From: Constrictibacter sp. MBR-5
GTDB taxonomy: Bacteria; Pseudomonadota; Alphaproteobacteria; JAJUGE01
Length of the DNA: 64,000 nucleotides
Direction: 5' to 3'
Assembly (NCBI RefSeq): GCF_040549485.1
Contig: NZ_JBEPTK010000002.1
Span: 124,001-188,000 of the forward strand
Below, in pieces: positions 1 through 9,836 of this stretch. Position 1 is the first letter of the stretch. Each line of letters begins with the position of its first letter. The position numbers were made by a program, and so were the translations under genes. The notes beneath the pieces are model-generated. The model made no database searches. It worked only from the letters and a program-made list of their open reading frames with translations, and was not told the DNA's origin.

Positions 1-1
1 G

Positions 2-2389
2 ATCCTGCGTCAGGCGGACGGCTATCTCGTCCGGCTGCAGGATGTCGGCCGGGCCGAACTCGGCGCAGTGGACGAGCGCCGCATCAACCGTTTCAATCGC
101 CGTACCTCGATCACGGTGGGGGTCGTCAAGCAGTCGACGGCGAACCCGCTGGAGATATCGGATCTGGTCCAGCGGGAGCTGCCCAACGTCCTCGCGGCGC
201 TGCCGGAGGGCATGGAGGCGGCGGTCGCCTACGACCGGGCGCTGTTCATCAAGACGTCGATCGAGAACGTCTACCACACGATCGCCGAGGCGGTCGTCCT
301 GGTCATTCTGATCATCTTCCTGTTCCTGCGCTCGTTGCGCGCGACGCTGATTCCGCTGGTCACCATCCCGGTGTCGCTGATCGGCAGCTGCGCGATCATG
401 CTGGCGCTCGGATTCAGCATCAACACGCTCACCCTGCTGGCGCTCGTGCTGGCGATCGGTCTCGTCGTCGACGATGCCATCGTCATGCTGGAGAACATCT
501 ACCGCCATGTGGAGGAGGGGATGTCGCCCGTGCGGGCGGCGTTCCAGGGCAGCCGCGAGATCGCCTTCGCGGTGATCGGCATGACGCTGACCCTGGCCGC
601 GGTCTACGCGCCGATCGGCTTCATCACCGGCACCACCGGCAAGCTCTTCACGGAGTTTGCCTGGACCCTGGCGGGCAGCGTGCTGATCTCGGGCTTCGTC
701 GCCCTGACCCTGTCGCCGATGATGTGCTCGGTGCTGCTCCGCCACCAGACGACGCACGGCTGGTTCTACAATGCCGTCGAGAACGTGCTGGAGGGGATGC
801 GCAGGGGCTACCGGCGCCTGCTCTGGTCGGCGCTGCGGGCGCGGTGGCTCGTACTCGGCGTCGGCATCGCCGTGGCCGGGTTCGCGGTGCTGGTCTTCGG
901 CCAGTTGAAGTCCGAGCTCGCGCCGATCGAGGACCAGGGCACCATCGCCGTGCTGGGCACCGCGCCGGAGGGCGCGACGCTGCAGTACACGGACACCTAT
1001 GCCCGGCAGATCGAGGATATTCTGGGCTCCGTCCCGGAGATCGAGCGTTCCCTGGTGATCTCCGGTTCGCCCACCGTGCAGAACCTCATCAGCTTCAACC
1101 GCCTCGCCCTGTGGGACGACCGCGACCGCAAGCAGCAGGAGATCACCGCGTCGCTGGCGCCGAAGATGTCCCAGGTGGCGGGCCTGCGCGCCTTCGCCAC
1201 CAATCCGGCGCCGCTCGGGCAGAGCATCCGGTCGCGGCCGGTCGAGATGGTCATCCAGACCAGCCAGTCCTATCGCGACCTGGAGACGATGGTCGAGGAG
1301 ATCCTGCGGCGCGCCTCGCAGAACGCGCGTCTGCTGAACCTCGACACCGACCTGAAGCTGAACAGTCCGCAGATCCGCGTCGCCATCGACCGCGAGAAGG
1401 CCGCCGACCTCGGCATCCCCGTCGCGACCGTCGGCCGCACGCTGGAGACCATGCTGGGCAGCCGGCAGGTCACCCGCTTCAAGCGCGAGGGCAAGCAGTA
1501 CGACGTGATCCTGCAGCTCGCCGACGTCGACCGGCGCAATCCCCAGGACCTGGCGCGCATCCACGTGCGCGCCGCGGGCGGCCAGATGGTGCCGCTGTCC
1601 AACCTCGTGCGCATCGAGGAGGGCATCGCGCCGCGCGAGCTGAACCATTTCGACCAGCGGCGTTCGGCGACGATCAGCGCCAACCTGGCCGACGGCTACG
1701 CGCTCGGCGAGGCGCTCGGCTTCCTCGAGGGGATCGCCCGCGACGTCCTGCCGGCGACGGCGGCGATCGACTACAACGGCCAGTCGCGCGAGTTCAAGCA
1801 GGCGAGTTCGAGCCTGGTCTTCGTGTTCGCGCTGGCGCTCGTCTTCATCTATCTGGTGCTCGCCGCCCAGTTCGAGAGTTTCCGGGACCCGCTCACCATC
1901 ATGCTGACCGTGCCGCTCTCGATGGCGGGGGCGCTGGCGGCGCTCTGGTGGTTCGGCGGCACCCTCAACATCTACAGCCAGGTCGGGCTCGTCACGCTGA
2001 TCGGGCTGATCACCAAGCACGGCATCCTGATCGTCGAGTTCGCCAACCAGATCCGCGCCTCGGGCCGCGAGATGTACGAGGCGGTGGTCGAGGCGGCGTC
2101 GCTGCGCCTGCGTCCCATCCTGATGACCACGGGTGCGATGGTGCTCGGCGCCCTGCCGCTCGCCATCGCGACCGGCGCCGGCGCCGAATCGCGCAGTCAG
2201 ATCGGCATCGTCATCGTCGGCGGGCTGCTGGTCGGGACCTTCTTCACGCTCTTCGTCATCCCCGCCGCCTATACGCTGATCGCCAGCCGCACCGTTCGTG
2301 CCGACGTGCACGGCGACCATGCGGGCCACGATCATTCGGGGCATGCGGGGCAGGCGCATGACGCGCCGCACCCGCGGCCGGCCGAGTAG
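2..2389 (+). CDS. RND-family efflux pump permease, C-terminal 795 residues (partial)
   Basis: This is the inner-membrane, proton-driven component of a tripartite efflux pump; the reading frame is open from the first bases, so the start lies outside the window. Family members are about 1,030 residues, so roughly the first quarter is missing. The diagnostic TM4 segment GLVVDDAIVMLENIYRH, carrying the paired aspartates of the proton relay, lies near residue 150 of the visible part. A second block of membrane helices occupies the last 200 residues and includes GLITKHGILIVEFANQ. The last 29 residues are odd: they hold seven histidines in a His/Asp/Gly-rich tail that the family does not need for transport and that could bind metal. 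The gene converges on creA with only five bases between the two stops. Substrate cannot be inferred. Confidence 0.95.
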   Translation: MLRQADGYLVRLQDVGRAELGAVDERRINRFNRRTSITVGVVKQSTANPLEISDLVQRELPNVLAALPEGMEAAVAYDRALFIKTSIENVYHTIAEAVVLVILIIFLFLRSLRATLIPLVTIPVSLIGSCAIMLALGFSINTLTLLALVLAIGLVVDDAIVMLENIYRHVEEGMSPVRAAFQGSREIAFAVIGMTLTLAAVYAPIGFITGTTGKLFTEFAWTLAGSVLISGFVALTLSPMMCSVLLRHQTTHGWFYNAVENVLEGMRRGYRRLLWSALRARWLVLGVGIAVAGFAVLVFGQLKSELAPIEDQGTIAVLGTAPEGATLQYTDTYARQIEDILGSVPEIERSLVISGSPTVQNLISFNRLALWDDRDRKQQEITASLAPKMSQVAGLRAFATNPAPLGQSIRSRPVEMVIQTSQSYRDLETMVEEILRRASQNARLLNLDTDLKLNSPQIRVAIDREKAADLGIPVATVGRTLETMLGSRQVTRFKREGKQYDVILQLADVDRRNPQDLARIHVRAAGGQMVPLSNLVRIEEGIAPRELNHFDQRRSATISANLADGYALGEALGFLEGIARDVLPATAAIDYNGQSREFKQASSSLVFVFALALVFIYLVLAAQFESFRDPLTIMLTVPLSMAGALAALWWFGGTLNIYSQVGLVTLIGLITKHGILIVEFANQIRASGREMYEAVVEAASLRLRPILMTTGAMVLGALPLAIATGAGAESRSQIGIVIVGGLLVGTFFTLFVIPAAYTLIASRTVRADVHGDHAGHDHSGHAGQAHDAPHPRPAE

Positions 2390-2394
2390 GCGGC

Positions 2395-2874
2395 CTACTC
2401 GGGGCGGGGCGCCCCCTGCGTCGGCCACGCGATGACCGGCACCGTCGAGATCGAGTTCTGCGGCGACCCCTCCACCAGCCGGTCGCTGTAGGAGAGGTAG
2501 ACCAGCGTGTTGCGCGTCTCGTCGTAGAAGCGCACGACCTGCAGCTTCTTGAACAGGATCGAACGGCGCTCGCTGAACACTTGCTCGCCGTCCTCCATCT
2601 CGCCCACGAACCTGACCGGACCGGCCTGCCGGCAGGCGATCGAGGCGTCCGAGGTGTCCTCGGCGAGGCCGAGCGCGCCGCTGATGCCGCCGGTCTTCGA
2701 GCGCGCGATGTGACAGGCGACCCCTTCCACCTTCGGATCGTCGAAGGCCTCGATGACGATCTTGTGGTTGGGGCCCAGCAGCTTGAACACCGTGCTGACG
2801 CTGCCGACCTCCTCGGCCGCCGCCGGGATGCCCGCCGCCAGCAGCGCTGCGGCCGCGATCGTCCATTTGCGCAT
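2395..2874 (-). CDS. creA: CreA family periplasmic protein
   Basis: A 159-residue secreted protein with a clear signal peptide (MRKWTIAAAALLAAGIPAAA, cleaved before EEVG). The mature part has the CreA pattern, including GSVSTVFKLLGPNHKIVIEAFDDP, a VEGVACHIARSKTGG segment with a conserved cysteine, and IACRQAGPV. The length matches the family. CreA proteins are widespread in Proteobacteria but their biochemical role is not settled. It lies downstream of the Bax-inhibitor-like gene on the same strand, separated by a strong terminator, so it probably has its own promoter. Confidence 0.9.
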   Translation of the reverse strand: MRKWTIAAAALLAAGIPAAAEEVGSVSTVFKLLGPNHKIVIEAFDDPKVEGVACHIARSKTGGISGALGLAEDTSDASIACRQAGPVRFVGEMEDGEQVFSERRSILFKKLQVVRFYDETRNTLVYLSYSDRLVEGSPQNSISTVPVIAWPTQGAPRPE

Positions 2875-2885
2875 CGTCTCGCTCC

Positions 2886-2916
2886 AAAAGAAAAAGGCCC
2901 GGGCGAACCCGGGCCT
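2886..2916 (-). terminator. Rho-independent terminator after the Bax-inhibitor-like gene
   Basis: A perfect nine-base-pair stem (AGGCCCGGG / CCCGGGCCT) with a four-base loop is followed, in the minus-strand direction, by TTTTTCTTTT. It sits 36 bases beyond the stop of the Bax-inhibitor-1 gene and before creA. Confidence 0.93.
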
Positions 2917-2952
2917 CGAAGTCTGCCTTCGAAGGTTGGCCTCGGCCGCCGC

Positions 2953-3669
2953 TCAGTTGCGGTTGCCGAAGATCTGCAGCAGGTACATGAACATCGCGAT
3001 GAAGGAGATGTAGAGCGCCATCGCGCCCATCACCGACTTCTTCGTGCGCACGTCGCTCTCTTCGTCCTCGACGTACATTTCCTTGATCATCTGCGTGTCG
3101 TAGGCCGTCAGGCCCGCGAAGATCAGCACGCCGATGACGGAGATCGCGAACTGCATCGCGTCGCTGCCGATGAACATGTTGACCACGGTGGCGATGATCA
3201 GTCCGAACATGCCCATGATCAGGAACGAGCCGATCGGCGAGAGGTCGCGCTTCGTGGTGTAGCCGTAGAGGCTGAGTGCCGCGAAGGCGCCGGCGCTGAT
3301 GAAGAACACCCGCGCGATGCTCTCGCCCGTGAACACCAGGAAGATGCTGGCGAACGACAGGCCGTAGGCGACGCAAAGGCCCCAGAACATCGCCTGGATG
3401 GCGGTCGCGCTGAAGCGCTGCAGCCCGAAGTTCATCGCCAGCACGAAGGCGAGCGGCGACAGGATCACGACCCACTTCAGCGGCGTGCCGAAGATCAGCT
3501 GCAGCATCGTCGGCGACGACGCGACGAGCATGGCGACGACACCCGTGAGAAAGACGCCCGACGCCATGTAATTGTAGACGCCGAGCATGTACTTGCGGAG
3601 GCCGACGTCGACGGCAGCGCGATCTATCGTCCGCGCGCCGCCATAGGCTCCCCTCTGTTCGATTGCCAT
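2953..3669 (-). CDS. Bax inhibitor-1 / YccA family membrane protein
   Basis: A 238-residue polytopic inner-membrane protein with about seven hydrophobic helices, as expected for the BI-1/YccA (TMBIM) family. Recognisable features are the N-terminal RKYMLGVYNYMASGVFLTG segment, the internal MFWGLCVAYGLSFASIF and the loop GLTAYDTQMIKEMY, which is close to the family signature TAYDTQ. Members act as channel-like or protease-modulating proteins; the exact role here is unknown. The start at 3669 follows an AGGGGA ribosome-binding site. The gene is divergent from the methyltransferase gene, the two sharing a 189-base promoter region, and ends before a strong terminator. Confidence 0.93.
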   Translation of the reverse strand: MAIEQRGAYGGARTIDRAAVDVGLRKYMLGVYNYMASGVFLTGVVAMLVASSPTMLQLIFGTPLKWVVILSPLAFVLAMNFGLQRFSATAIQAMFWGLCVAYGLSFASIFLVFTGESIARVFFISAGAFAALSLYGYTTKRDLSPIGSFLIMGMFGLIIATVVNMFIGSDAMQFAISVIGVLIFAGLTAYDTQMIKEMYVEDEESDVRTKKSVMGAMALYISFIAMFMYLLQIFGNRN

Positions 3670-3858
3670 TCTGTTCCCCTGTCCGACACACGTTTGGGCC
3701 CGCGCAGGATATTGGTCATCCGGCCGCGCCGATCAATGCTTTCCGGGCGTTTACAGGGGCTCGGCGACACCCGCGGCGGCGGCCGTAGTTGTGCCGGCGC
3801 CGCGCGCTTTGTATAAGTCGGGCGTGCGTCGCACGCGTCCGACGGAGACAGGTTCGGG

Positions 3859-4515
3859 ATGACCGACTACGCCGCGGCACGGCTCAACATGGTCGAGAGC
3901 CAGATCCGCGCCAACAATGTGACCGACCCGCCCGTGGTCGATGCCTTCATGTCCGTTCCGCGCGAGATGTTCGTGCCGAAGACGATGCGGGGCGTGGCCT
4001 ATGTCGACGAGGATCTCTCCCTCGGCGACGGGCGCTACCTGATCGAGCCGATGGTCCTGGCGCGTCTCGTCCAGCTCGGGCAGGTGGGGCCGGAGGATCT
4101 GGTCCTCGACGTCGGCTCCGCCACCGGCTACTCGACCGCCGTCCTGGCGCGGCTCGCGGCCGCCGTCGTCGGCGTGGAGGCCGACGAGCAGATGGTCCAG
4201 GCAGCGACCGCGAATCTCGGCCAGCTCGGCATCGACAATGCGGTCTTCGTGCGCGGGCCGCTCGAAGCCGGCTACGCCAAGCAGGCGCCGTACAACGTGA
4301 TCATCTTCCAGGGCGCCATCGACGAGGTGCCGCCGGCGATCGCCGACCAGCTCGCCGAGGGCGGACGCCTCGTCGCCGTGGTGCGCCAGCCGCGCGGCAT
4401 GGGTCTCGGTACGCTGTTCATGCGCGAGCACGGCACGCTGTCCGGCCGTGCGGCCTTCGATGCGGCGACGCCGCTGCTGCCCGGCTTCGCCCGCAAGCCG
4501 GCCTTCGTGTTCTAG
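3859..4515 (+). CDS. pcm: Protein-L-isoaspartate O-methyltransferase family protein
   Basis: A 218-residue SAM-dependent methyltransferase of the family that starts repair of isoaspartyl residues in damaged proteins. The N-terminal R..MVESQIRANNVTD segment and the following PREMFVP are typical. The SAM-binding motif reads LVLDVGSATGYSTAVLARLA (near residue 90), which departs from the classical GTGSGY and is typical of the shorter alphaproteobacterial branch found beside tolC. Whether this branch keeps true isoaspartyl activity is uncertain. The gene precedes tolC, so the two are probably co-transcribed. Confidence 0.88.
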   Translation: MTDYAAARLNMVESQIRANNVTDPPVVDAFMSVPREMFVPKTMRGVAYVDEDLSLGDGRYLIEPMVLARLVQLGQVGPEDLVLDVGSATGYSTAVLARLAAAVVGVEADEQMVQAATANLGQLGIDNAVFVRGPLEAGYAKQAPYNVIIFQGAIDEVPPAIADQLAEGGRLVAVVRQPRGMGLGTLFMREHGTLSGRAAFDAATPLLPGFARKPAFVF

Positions 4516-4548
4516 GTCATGACGACGCAACGTGCGGAGCGGGAACCC

Positions 4549-5952
4549 ATGCAGCAGGCTCGGAGCGGCAGTCTGAAGCGCCTGCGGAGCATGGGCGTCG
4601 CCTCCGCGATCGCCATCGCCGCTTTCGCGGCGATGCCCGCCCACGCCGACAACCTGGTCGAGGCGTGGGTGCGGGCCTACCAGTCGAACCCGACCATCGA
4701 TGCGCAGCGCGCCGCCCTGCGCGCCGCCGACGAGCGCGTCAGCCAGGCGCTCTCCGGCTGGCGGCCCTTCGTCACGGGCAGCGGCTCGGCCGGGATCGCC
4801 GACGTCGACAGCAATCTCGGCACGACCAGTACCGACAGCCAGCTCTACCCGTCGCGCGTGGCGCTCAGCCTTCAGCAGCCGGTCTATCGCGGCGGCCGTA
4901 CCGTCGCCGGCACCGACCGCGCCGAGAGCGATGTCCAGGCACAGCGCGCCCAGCTGCTCGACACCGAGCAGCAAGTCTTCCTGGACGTCGGCACGGCCTA
5001 CATGAACGTGCTGCGCGACCAGGCGGTCGTCGAGCTGAACGAGAACAACGTCCGGGTGCTCGACCGCCAGTACGACGCGACGAACGACCGTTTCTCGGTC
5101 GGCGAGGTGACCCGCACCGACGTGGCGCTCGCCCAGGCGGCGACCGCGCGCGCCCGTGCCGACCTGACCCGCGCCCAGGGCAACCTGGAGGTTAGCCGCG
5201 CGAACTACGAGCGGCTCGTCGGCGATCTGCCGGGCCGGCTGGAGCAGCCGCCGGCGATCCTCGACGTTCCCCGCACGAAGGCCGCCGCACTCGAGGCCGC
5301 CCAGGCCGACAATCCGACCGTGCTCGCCGCGACCTTCTCCGAACAGGCGGCGCTGGCGAACGTCCGCCTCGTCGAGGGTGAACTGCTGCCGACGGTGAAC
5401 CTGACGGCATCCTTGTCCCGCGACTGGGATTCCCAGGCGCGCGACAGCCGTATCGACCAGGGCAGGATCGCCGGCGAGCTGACGGTGCCGCTCTACCAGG
5501 GCGGCGGCGTGGCGGCGCGTGTCCGCGAGGCCAAGCAGCTCGCCGGCCAGCAGCGGACCCGTGCCGAGGAGGCGCGCCGCGCGGTCGTCGAGGCCGCGAC
5601 CCAGGCCTGGGAGAGCCTGGAGAGTGCCCGCGCCCGGATCCGCTCGCTCGAGGCCGAGATCGAGGCCTCGAAGATCGCCCTCGAAGGCACGCAGCAGGAG
5701 GCGCTGGTCGGAACCCGCACCGTCCTCGACGTGTTGGACGCCGAGCAGTCGCTGCTCGACGCGCGCGTCAACCTGGTGAGCTCGCAGCGCGATCTGGCGG
5801 TGGCCGCTTTCCAGCTGGCGTCGGCGAGCGGCCGGCTGACGGCAGAAAGACTTCGTTTACCAATCGCGTACTACGATCCTACCGAATATCACGAGGCGGC
5901 GCGCAACAAGTGGTGGGGAACCACACCGCCACCTGCCACTCCGACGCGCTGA
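4549..5952 (+). CDS. tolC: TolC family outer-membrane efflux channel
   Basis: Outer-membrane channel that completes RND and EmrAB-type exporters. Both of those are encoded in this window, so this protein may serve them. A signal peptide (SAIAIAAFAAMPAHA) is followed by two TolC/OEP repeats of alternating strand and long coiled-coil helix. Family-typical segments include ALSLQQPVYRGGR and, in the second repeat, GELTVPLYQGGGVAARVREAKQ. I place the start at 4549 because GGAG precedes that ATG at a suitable spacing; an in-frame ATG at 4519 would add ten residues. With the 4549 start the protein has 467 residues, normal for the family. Confidence 0.94.
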   Translation: MQQARSGSLKRLRSMGVASAIAIAAFAAMPAHADNLVEAWVRAYQSNPTIDAQRAALRAADERVSQALSGWRPFVTGSGSAGIADVDSNLGTTSTDSQLYPSRVALSLQQPVYRGGRTVAGTDRAESDVQAQRAQLLDTEQQVFLDVGTAYMNVLRDQAVVELNENNVRVLDRQYDATNDRFSVGEVTRTDVALAQAATARARADLTRAQGNLEVSRANYERLVGDLPGRLEQPPAILDVPRTKAAALEAAQADNPTVLAATFSEQAALANVRLVEGELLPTVNLTASLSRDWDSQARDSRIDQGRIAGELTVPLYQGGGVAARVREAKQLAGQQRTRAEEARRAVVEAATQAWESLESARARIRSLEAEIEASKIALEGTQQEALVGTRTVLDVLDAEQSLLDARVNLVSSQRDLAVAAFQLASASGRLTAERLRLPIAYYDPTEYHEAARNKWWGTTPPPATPTR

Positions 5953-6000
5953 CCTCCGAAGGGCGGCCGGCGGTCGCCATAACGGAGCGAGTGTCGACCA

Positions 6001-6711
6001 ATGAGCCAAGCGAAGGCGGCAGCCCAGTCAGAGCCGAGCATGGAGGAGATTCTCGCCTCCATCCGGCGGATCATCTCCGAAGAGGGCACCGATGCCGCCC
6101 CGGAGGGTGAGGCTGCCGGCGCCGGTGCCGCTTCGGCCGACGCCGCCGATCCGGCCGACGACGTCCTGGAACTGACCGAGGTCGTAGAGGAGCCGCCGCC
6201 CCCACCGGCGCCGAAGAAACCCGCTCCCGCACCGGCGCCCGCCGCGGCGTCGCAGGACGACATCGACGCCATCATGAACGGCATGTTCGACGAGCCGGCG
6301 GCGCCAGAAGCCGAGCCCGAAGCCGAGCCCGCCGACGAACCGGAACCCGAAGCCGCCTTCGAGCCGGAACCCGCGCCGGAGCCGGAGCCCGAACCCGTCG
6401 CCGCCGCGCCCGAGCCGACGCGTCCCGTGTTGCGCGCCGTCGAGAGCACGCCGGCGATGCCCGACATGGAGCGCATCGTCTCCGACGCCGCCGCCGGTGC
6501 CGCCTCCGCGGCCTTCGCCGGTCTCGCCGGCGTGCGCCGCAGCCATCCCGACGGCTGGCCGATCGGCATGGGCCACACGGTCGAAGACCTGGTGCGCGAA
6601 CTGATGCGTCCCATGCTGAAGGAATGGCTCGACGCCAACCTGCCCGGCATCGTCGACCGCCTGGTCCGCCAGGAGATCGAGCGCATCGCCCGCAACGTCG
6701 ACGCTGCCTGA
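6001..6711 (+). CDS. popZ: PopZ-like polar organizing protein (DUF2497)
   Basis: A 236-residue protein with the PopZ layout. A short N-terminal helix ([16 protein letters not shown], residues about 13-28) is the partner-binding region. It is followed by a long acidic, proline/alanine-rich disordered linker (about residues 35-145, with many PEPEP repeats). The conserved C-terminal helices, including [18 protein letters not shown] and the closing [15 protein letters not shown], drive oligomerisation. In Caulobacter PopZ self-assembles at cell poles and anchors ParB-bound centromeres; the same role is inferred here. The position between tolC and valS is the usual alphaproteobacterial one. Confidence 0.93.
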   Translation: MSQAKAAAQSEPSMEEILASIRRIISEEGTDAAPEGEAAGAGAASADAADPADDVLELTEVVEEPPPPPAPKKPAPAPAPAAASQDDIDAIMNGMFDEPAAPEAEPEAEPADEPEPEAAFEPEPAPEPEPEPVAAAPEPTRPVLRAVESTPAMPDMERIVSDAAAGAASAAFAGLAGVRRSHPDGWPIGMGHTVEDLVRELMRPMLKEWLDANLPGIVDRLVRQEIERIARNVDAA

Positions 6712-6874
6712 TTCGCTTTGCCGAACCGCACGGCCGCCCCGCGCTCGCGACGGCCGTCGTCGCTCCCCATATGACGCCGCGCCCGCAGGCTTGACCCGCG
6801 GCGCGGCTTCGTGCTTTCAGCCGGGGTTCCGCGCCCGCCGACCAGGCCCGCGGCCGTGGTCCAGGGGAAGCCGG

Positions 6875-9553
6875 ATGTCCGACGCGCCGAACAAGCTAGA
6901 CAAGACGTACAGCCCGCAGGAGATCGAAGCCCGCCAGTACGACCGGTGGGAGCGCTCCGGCGCCTTCGCGTCGGACGTGGGCTCGAACGCCGTCCCCTAC
7001 ACCGTCATGATGCCGCCGCCGAACGTCACCGGCAGCCTGCACATGGGCCACGCGCTCAACCATACGATCCAGGACATCCTCGTCCGCTGGGAGCGCATGC
7101 GCGGCCGCGACGCGCTCTGGCAGCCGGGCACCGACCATGCCGGCATCGCCACCCAGATGGTCGTCGAGCGCCAGCTCGGCGAGCAGGGCAAGTCGCGCAA
7201 GGATCTCGGCCGCGAGGCCTTCGTCGCGCGCGTCTGGGAGTGGAAGGCCGAGTCGGGCGGCATGATCACCCGCCAGCTGCGCCGCCTGGGCGATTCGACT
7301 GACTGGTCGCGCGAGCGCTTCACCATGGACGAGGGCCTGTCCGCCGCCGTTCTGAAGGTGTTCGTCGAACTCTACCGCCAGGGCCTGATCTACAAGGACA
7401 AGCGCCTCGTCAACTGGGACCTGAAGCTGGAGACGGCGATCTCCGACCTGGAGGTCCAGCCGCGCGAGACCAAGGGCAACCTGTGGTACTTCCGCTATCC
7501 GGTCGAGGGCGAGGCTGGCCGCTTCATCACCGTGGCGACCACCCGGCCGGAGACGATGCTGGGCGATACCGCCGTCGCCGTGCATCCCGAGGACCCGCGC
7601 TACATCGACCTCGTCGGCAGGTTCTGCGTCCTGCCGCTGGTCGGCCGCCGCATCGCCATCGTGGCCGACGAATACGCCGACCCGGCCCAGGGCTCGGGTG
7701 CCGTGAAAATCACCCCCGCCCACGACTTCAACGACTTCGAGGTCGGCCGCCGGCACGGGCTGGAGATGATCAGCGTCATCGACCTCCAGGGCCGCATCAA
7801 CGAGAACGCGCCGGAGAAATATCGCGGCCTCGACCGGTTCGAGGCGCGCAAGCTGGTGGTCGCCGACATGGAAGCGGCCGAACTGCTGGAGAAGGTCGAG
7901 CCGCACACGCACATGGTGCCGTTCGGCGACCGCGGCGGCGTGCCGATCGAGCCGCTGCTGACCGAGCAGTGGTACGCCGACGCCGCGACCCTGGCGAAGC
8001 CGGCGATCGAGGCGGTGGAGACCGGCCGCACGCGCTTCGTGCCCGAGGCGGCGACCAAGACCTATTACGACTGGATGCGCAACATCCAGCCCTGGTGCAT
8101 CTCGCGCCAGCTCTGGTGGGGGCATCGCATCCCCGCCTGGTACGGTCCAGACGGCGAGATCTTCGTCGCCTACGACGACGCCGAGGCCGCGGCCCTCGCC
8201 GAGAAGCACTACGGCAAGGCCGTGCCGCTGGAGCGCGACCCCGACGTGCTCGACACCTGGTTCTCCTCGGCGCTCTGGCCGTTCTCGACCCTCGGCTGGC
8301 CCGAGGATCGTCCCGAGGTCGCGCGCTACTATCCCGGCGACGTGCTCGTCACCGGCTGGGACATCCTGTTCTTCTGGGTCGCCCGCATGATGATGATGGG
8401 CATCCACTTCATGGGCGAGGTGCCGTTCCGCACCGTCTATCTGCACGGTCTGGTGCGCGACCAGCACGGCCAGAAGATGTCGAAGTCGAAGGGGAACGTC
8501 ATGGACCCCCTCGACCTGATCGAGAAGTACGGCGCCGACGCGCTACGCTTCATGTTCGCTTCGGCGTCGGCCGTCGGCGGCCGCGACGTGAAGGTCTCCG
8601 ACGCCCGCGTCGAAGGCTATCGCAACTTCGCCACCAAGCTCTGGAATGCCGCCCGCTTCTGCGAGATGAACGGCTGCGCGCCAAAGCCGGGCTTCGAGCC
8701 GCTGTTCGTCAAGCAGACGGTCAACCGCTGGATCGTCGGCAAGACGGCCGAGACTGGCCGCCAGGTCGATGCCGCCCTCGGCGAGTACCGCTTCAACGAG
8801 GCCGCCGCCGCCCTCTACCAGTTCACCTGGGGCACCTTCTGCGACTGGTACATCGAGTTCGCCAAGCCCGTCCTGCTCGGCGACGACGCGGCGGCCAAGG
8901 CGGAAACCCAGGCGACCGCGGCCTGGACGCTCGGCCGCATCCTCGTCCTGCTGCACCCCTTCATGCCCTTCGTCACCGAGGAACTGGCCGAGAAGCTCGG
9001 CTACGGCCATCCGCATGGCCTGATCCGCGCCGCGTGGCCGGAATGGGACGACGCGCTGGTCGACGCCGGTGCCGCGGCGGAAATGGACTGGGTCATCCGC
9101 TTCGTCAGCGAAATCCGCGGCGTGCGCTCGGAAATGAACGTGCCGCCGGGTGCGAAGATCGAGGCGCTGCTCCAGGGCGCCTCCGGCGAAACCCTGCGCC
9201 GCCTCGACACCAACCGCGACCTCGTCTCGCGCCTCGCGCGTCTCGAAACCGTGGCGCCGCTCGCCGGCGATCCGCCCAAGGGTGCGGTGCAGGTCGTGGT
9301 CGACGAATGCACGATCGTTCTGCCGCTCGCCGGCGTCATCGACATCGCCGCGGAACGTGCCCGCCTGGAGCGCGAGATCGGCAAGATCGACGGGGAGATC
9401 CGCAAGATCGACGGCAAACTCGGCAACGAGGCCTTCGTCGCCAAGGCGCCGCGCGAGGTGGTCGAGGAACAGCAGGAGCGCCGCGAAGACTTCACCGCCA
9501 CCCGCGAACGGCTCCAGGCCGCGCTGGCGCGGTTGCTGACGGGCGACGATTGA
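6875..9553 (+). CDS. valS: Valyl-tRNA synthetase
   Basis: Class I aminoacyl-tRNA synthetase that charges tRNA-Val with valine, 892 residues. The HIGH-type motif is HMGH in [14 protein letters not shown] near residue 45, and the KMSKS loop is intact in [17 protein letters not shown]. The editing domain lies between them ([19 protein letters not shown]). The C-terminal coiled coil typical of ValS ends the protein ([20 protein letters not shown]). The ATG at 6875 follows GGGGAAG at a normal distance; a longer in-frame extension upstream (from 6791) has no family similarity. A strong hairpin follows the gene. Confidence 0.97.
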   Translation: MSDAPNKLDKTYSPQEIEARQYDRWERSGAFASDVGSNAVPYTVMMPPPNVTGSLHMGHALNHTIQDILVRWERMRGRDALWQPGTDHAGIATQMVVERQLGEQGKSRKDLGREAFVARVWEWKAESGGMITRQLRRLGDSTDWSRERFTMDEGLSAAVLKVFVELYRQGLIYKDKRLVNWDLKLETAISDLEVQPRETKGNLWYFRYPVEGEAGRFITVATTRPETMLGDTAVAVHPEDPRYIDLVGRFCVLPLVGRRIAIVADEYADPAQGSGAVKITPAHDFNDFEVGRRHGLEMISVIDLQGRINENAPEKYRGLDRFEARKLVVADMEAAELLEKVEPHTHMVPFGDRGGVPIEPLLTEQWYADAATLAKPAIEAVETGRTRFVPEAATKTYYDWMRNIQPWCISRQLWWGHRIPAWYGPDGEIFVAYDDAEAAALAEKHYGKAVPLERDPDVLDTWFSSALWPFSTLGWPEDRPEVARYYPGDVLVTGWDILFFWVARMMMMGIHFMGEVPFRTVYLHGLVRDQHGQKMSKSKGNVMDPLDLIEKYGADALRFMFASASAVGGRDVKVSDARVEGYRNFATKLWNAARFCEMNGCAPKPGFEPLFVKQTVNRWIVGKTAETGRQVDAALGEYRFNEAAAALYQFTWGTFCDWYIEFAKPVLLGDDAAAKAETQATAAWTLGRILVLLHPFMPFVTEELAEKLGYGHPHGLIRAAWPEWDDALVDAGAAAEMDWVIRFVSEIRGVRSEMNVPPGAKIEALLQGASGETLRRLDTNRDLVSRLARLETVAPLAGDPPKGAVQVVVDECTIVLPLAGVIDIAAERARLEREIGKIDGEIRKIDGKLGNEAFVAKAPREVVEEQQERREDFTATRERLQAALARLLTGDD

Positions 9554-9578
9554 GCATCGCGACCATTCCTACGACGGA

Positions 9579-9609
9579 CCCCGTTCGAGGCTCACGCTCC
9601 CGAACGGGG
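9579..9609 (+). terminator. Hairpin after valS, likely terminator
   Basis: A perfect nine-base-pair inverted repeat (CCCCGTTCG / CGAACGGGG) with a 13-base loop begins 25 bases after the valS stop. There is no T-run, so termination strength is uncertain. Confidence 0.6.
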
Positions 9610-9631
9610 CGGCGGCAGTCACCGACTGTCA

Positions 9632-9652
9632 TTGCCGGGCTCGACCCGGCAA
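9632..9652. repeat. Short palindromic intergenic repeat (REP-like)
   Basis: The inverted repeat TTGCCGGG-CTCGA-CCCGGCAA resembles a palindrome often seen between genes in alphaproteobacteria. The rest of the 283-base gap between valS and the MFS gene (9554-9836) shows only another GC-rich region and no gene. Confidence 0.6.
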
Positions 9653-9836
9653 CCAGGGGCTAGCGCCCAGGCATTGGCCCCCAGTTGACAGGCTGATGCC
9701 GCTGGCCAATCGTTCGCCGCGACGGCTCACCCGGCGTACAGGCGTGCGCGGGCAGGCCGCACCCGGTCCGGCGACGCGGCTGGCCGGCAACACCGAAAGC
9801 CCGTAAGGGCACACGACACCGGAAGCGCCCGTTTCC

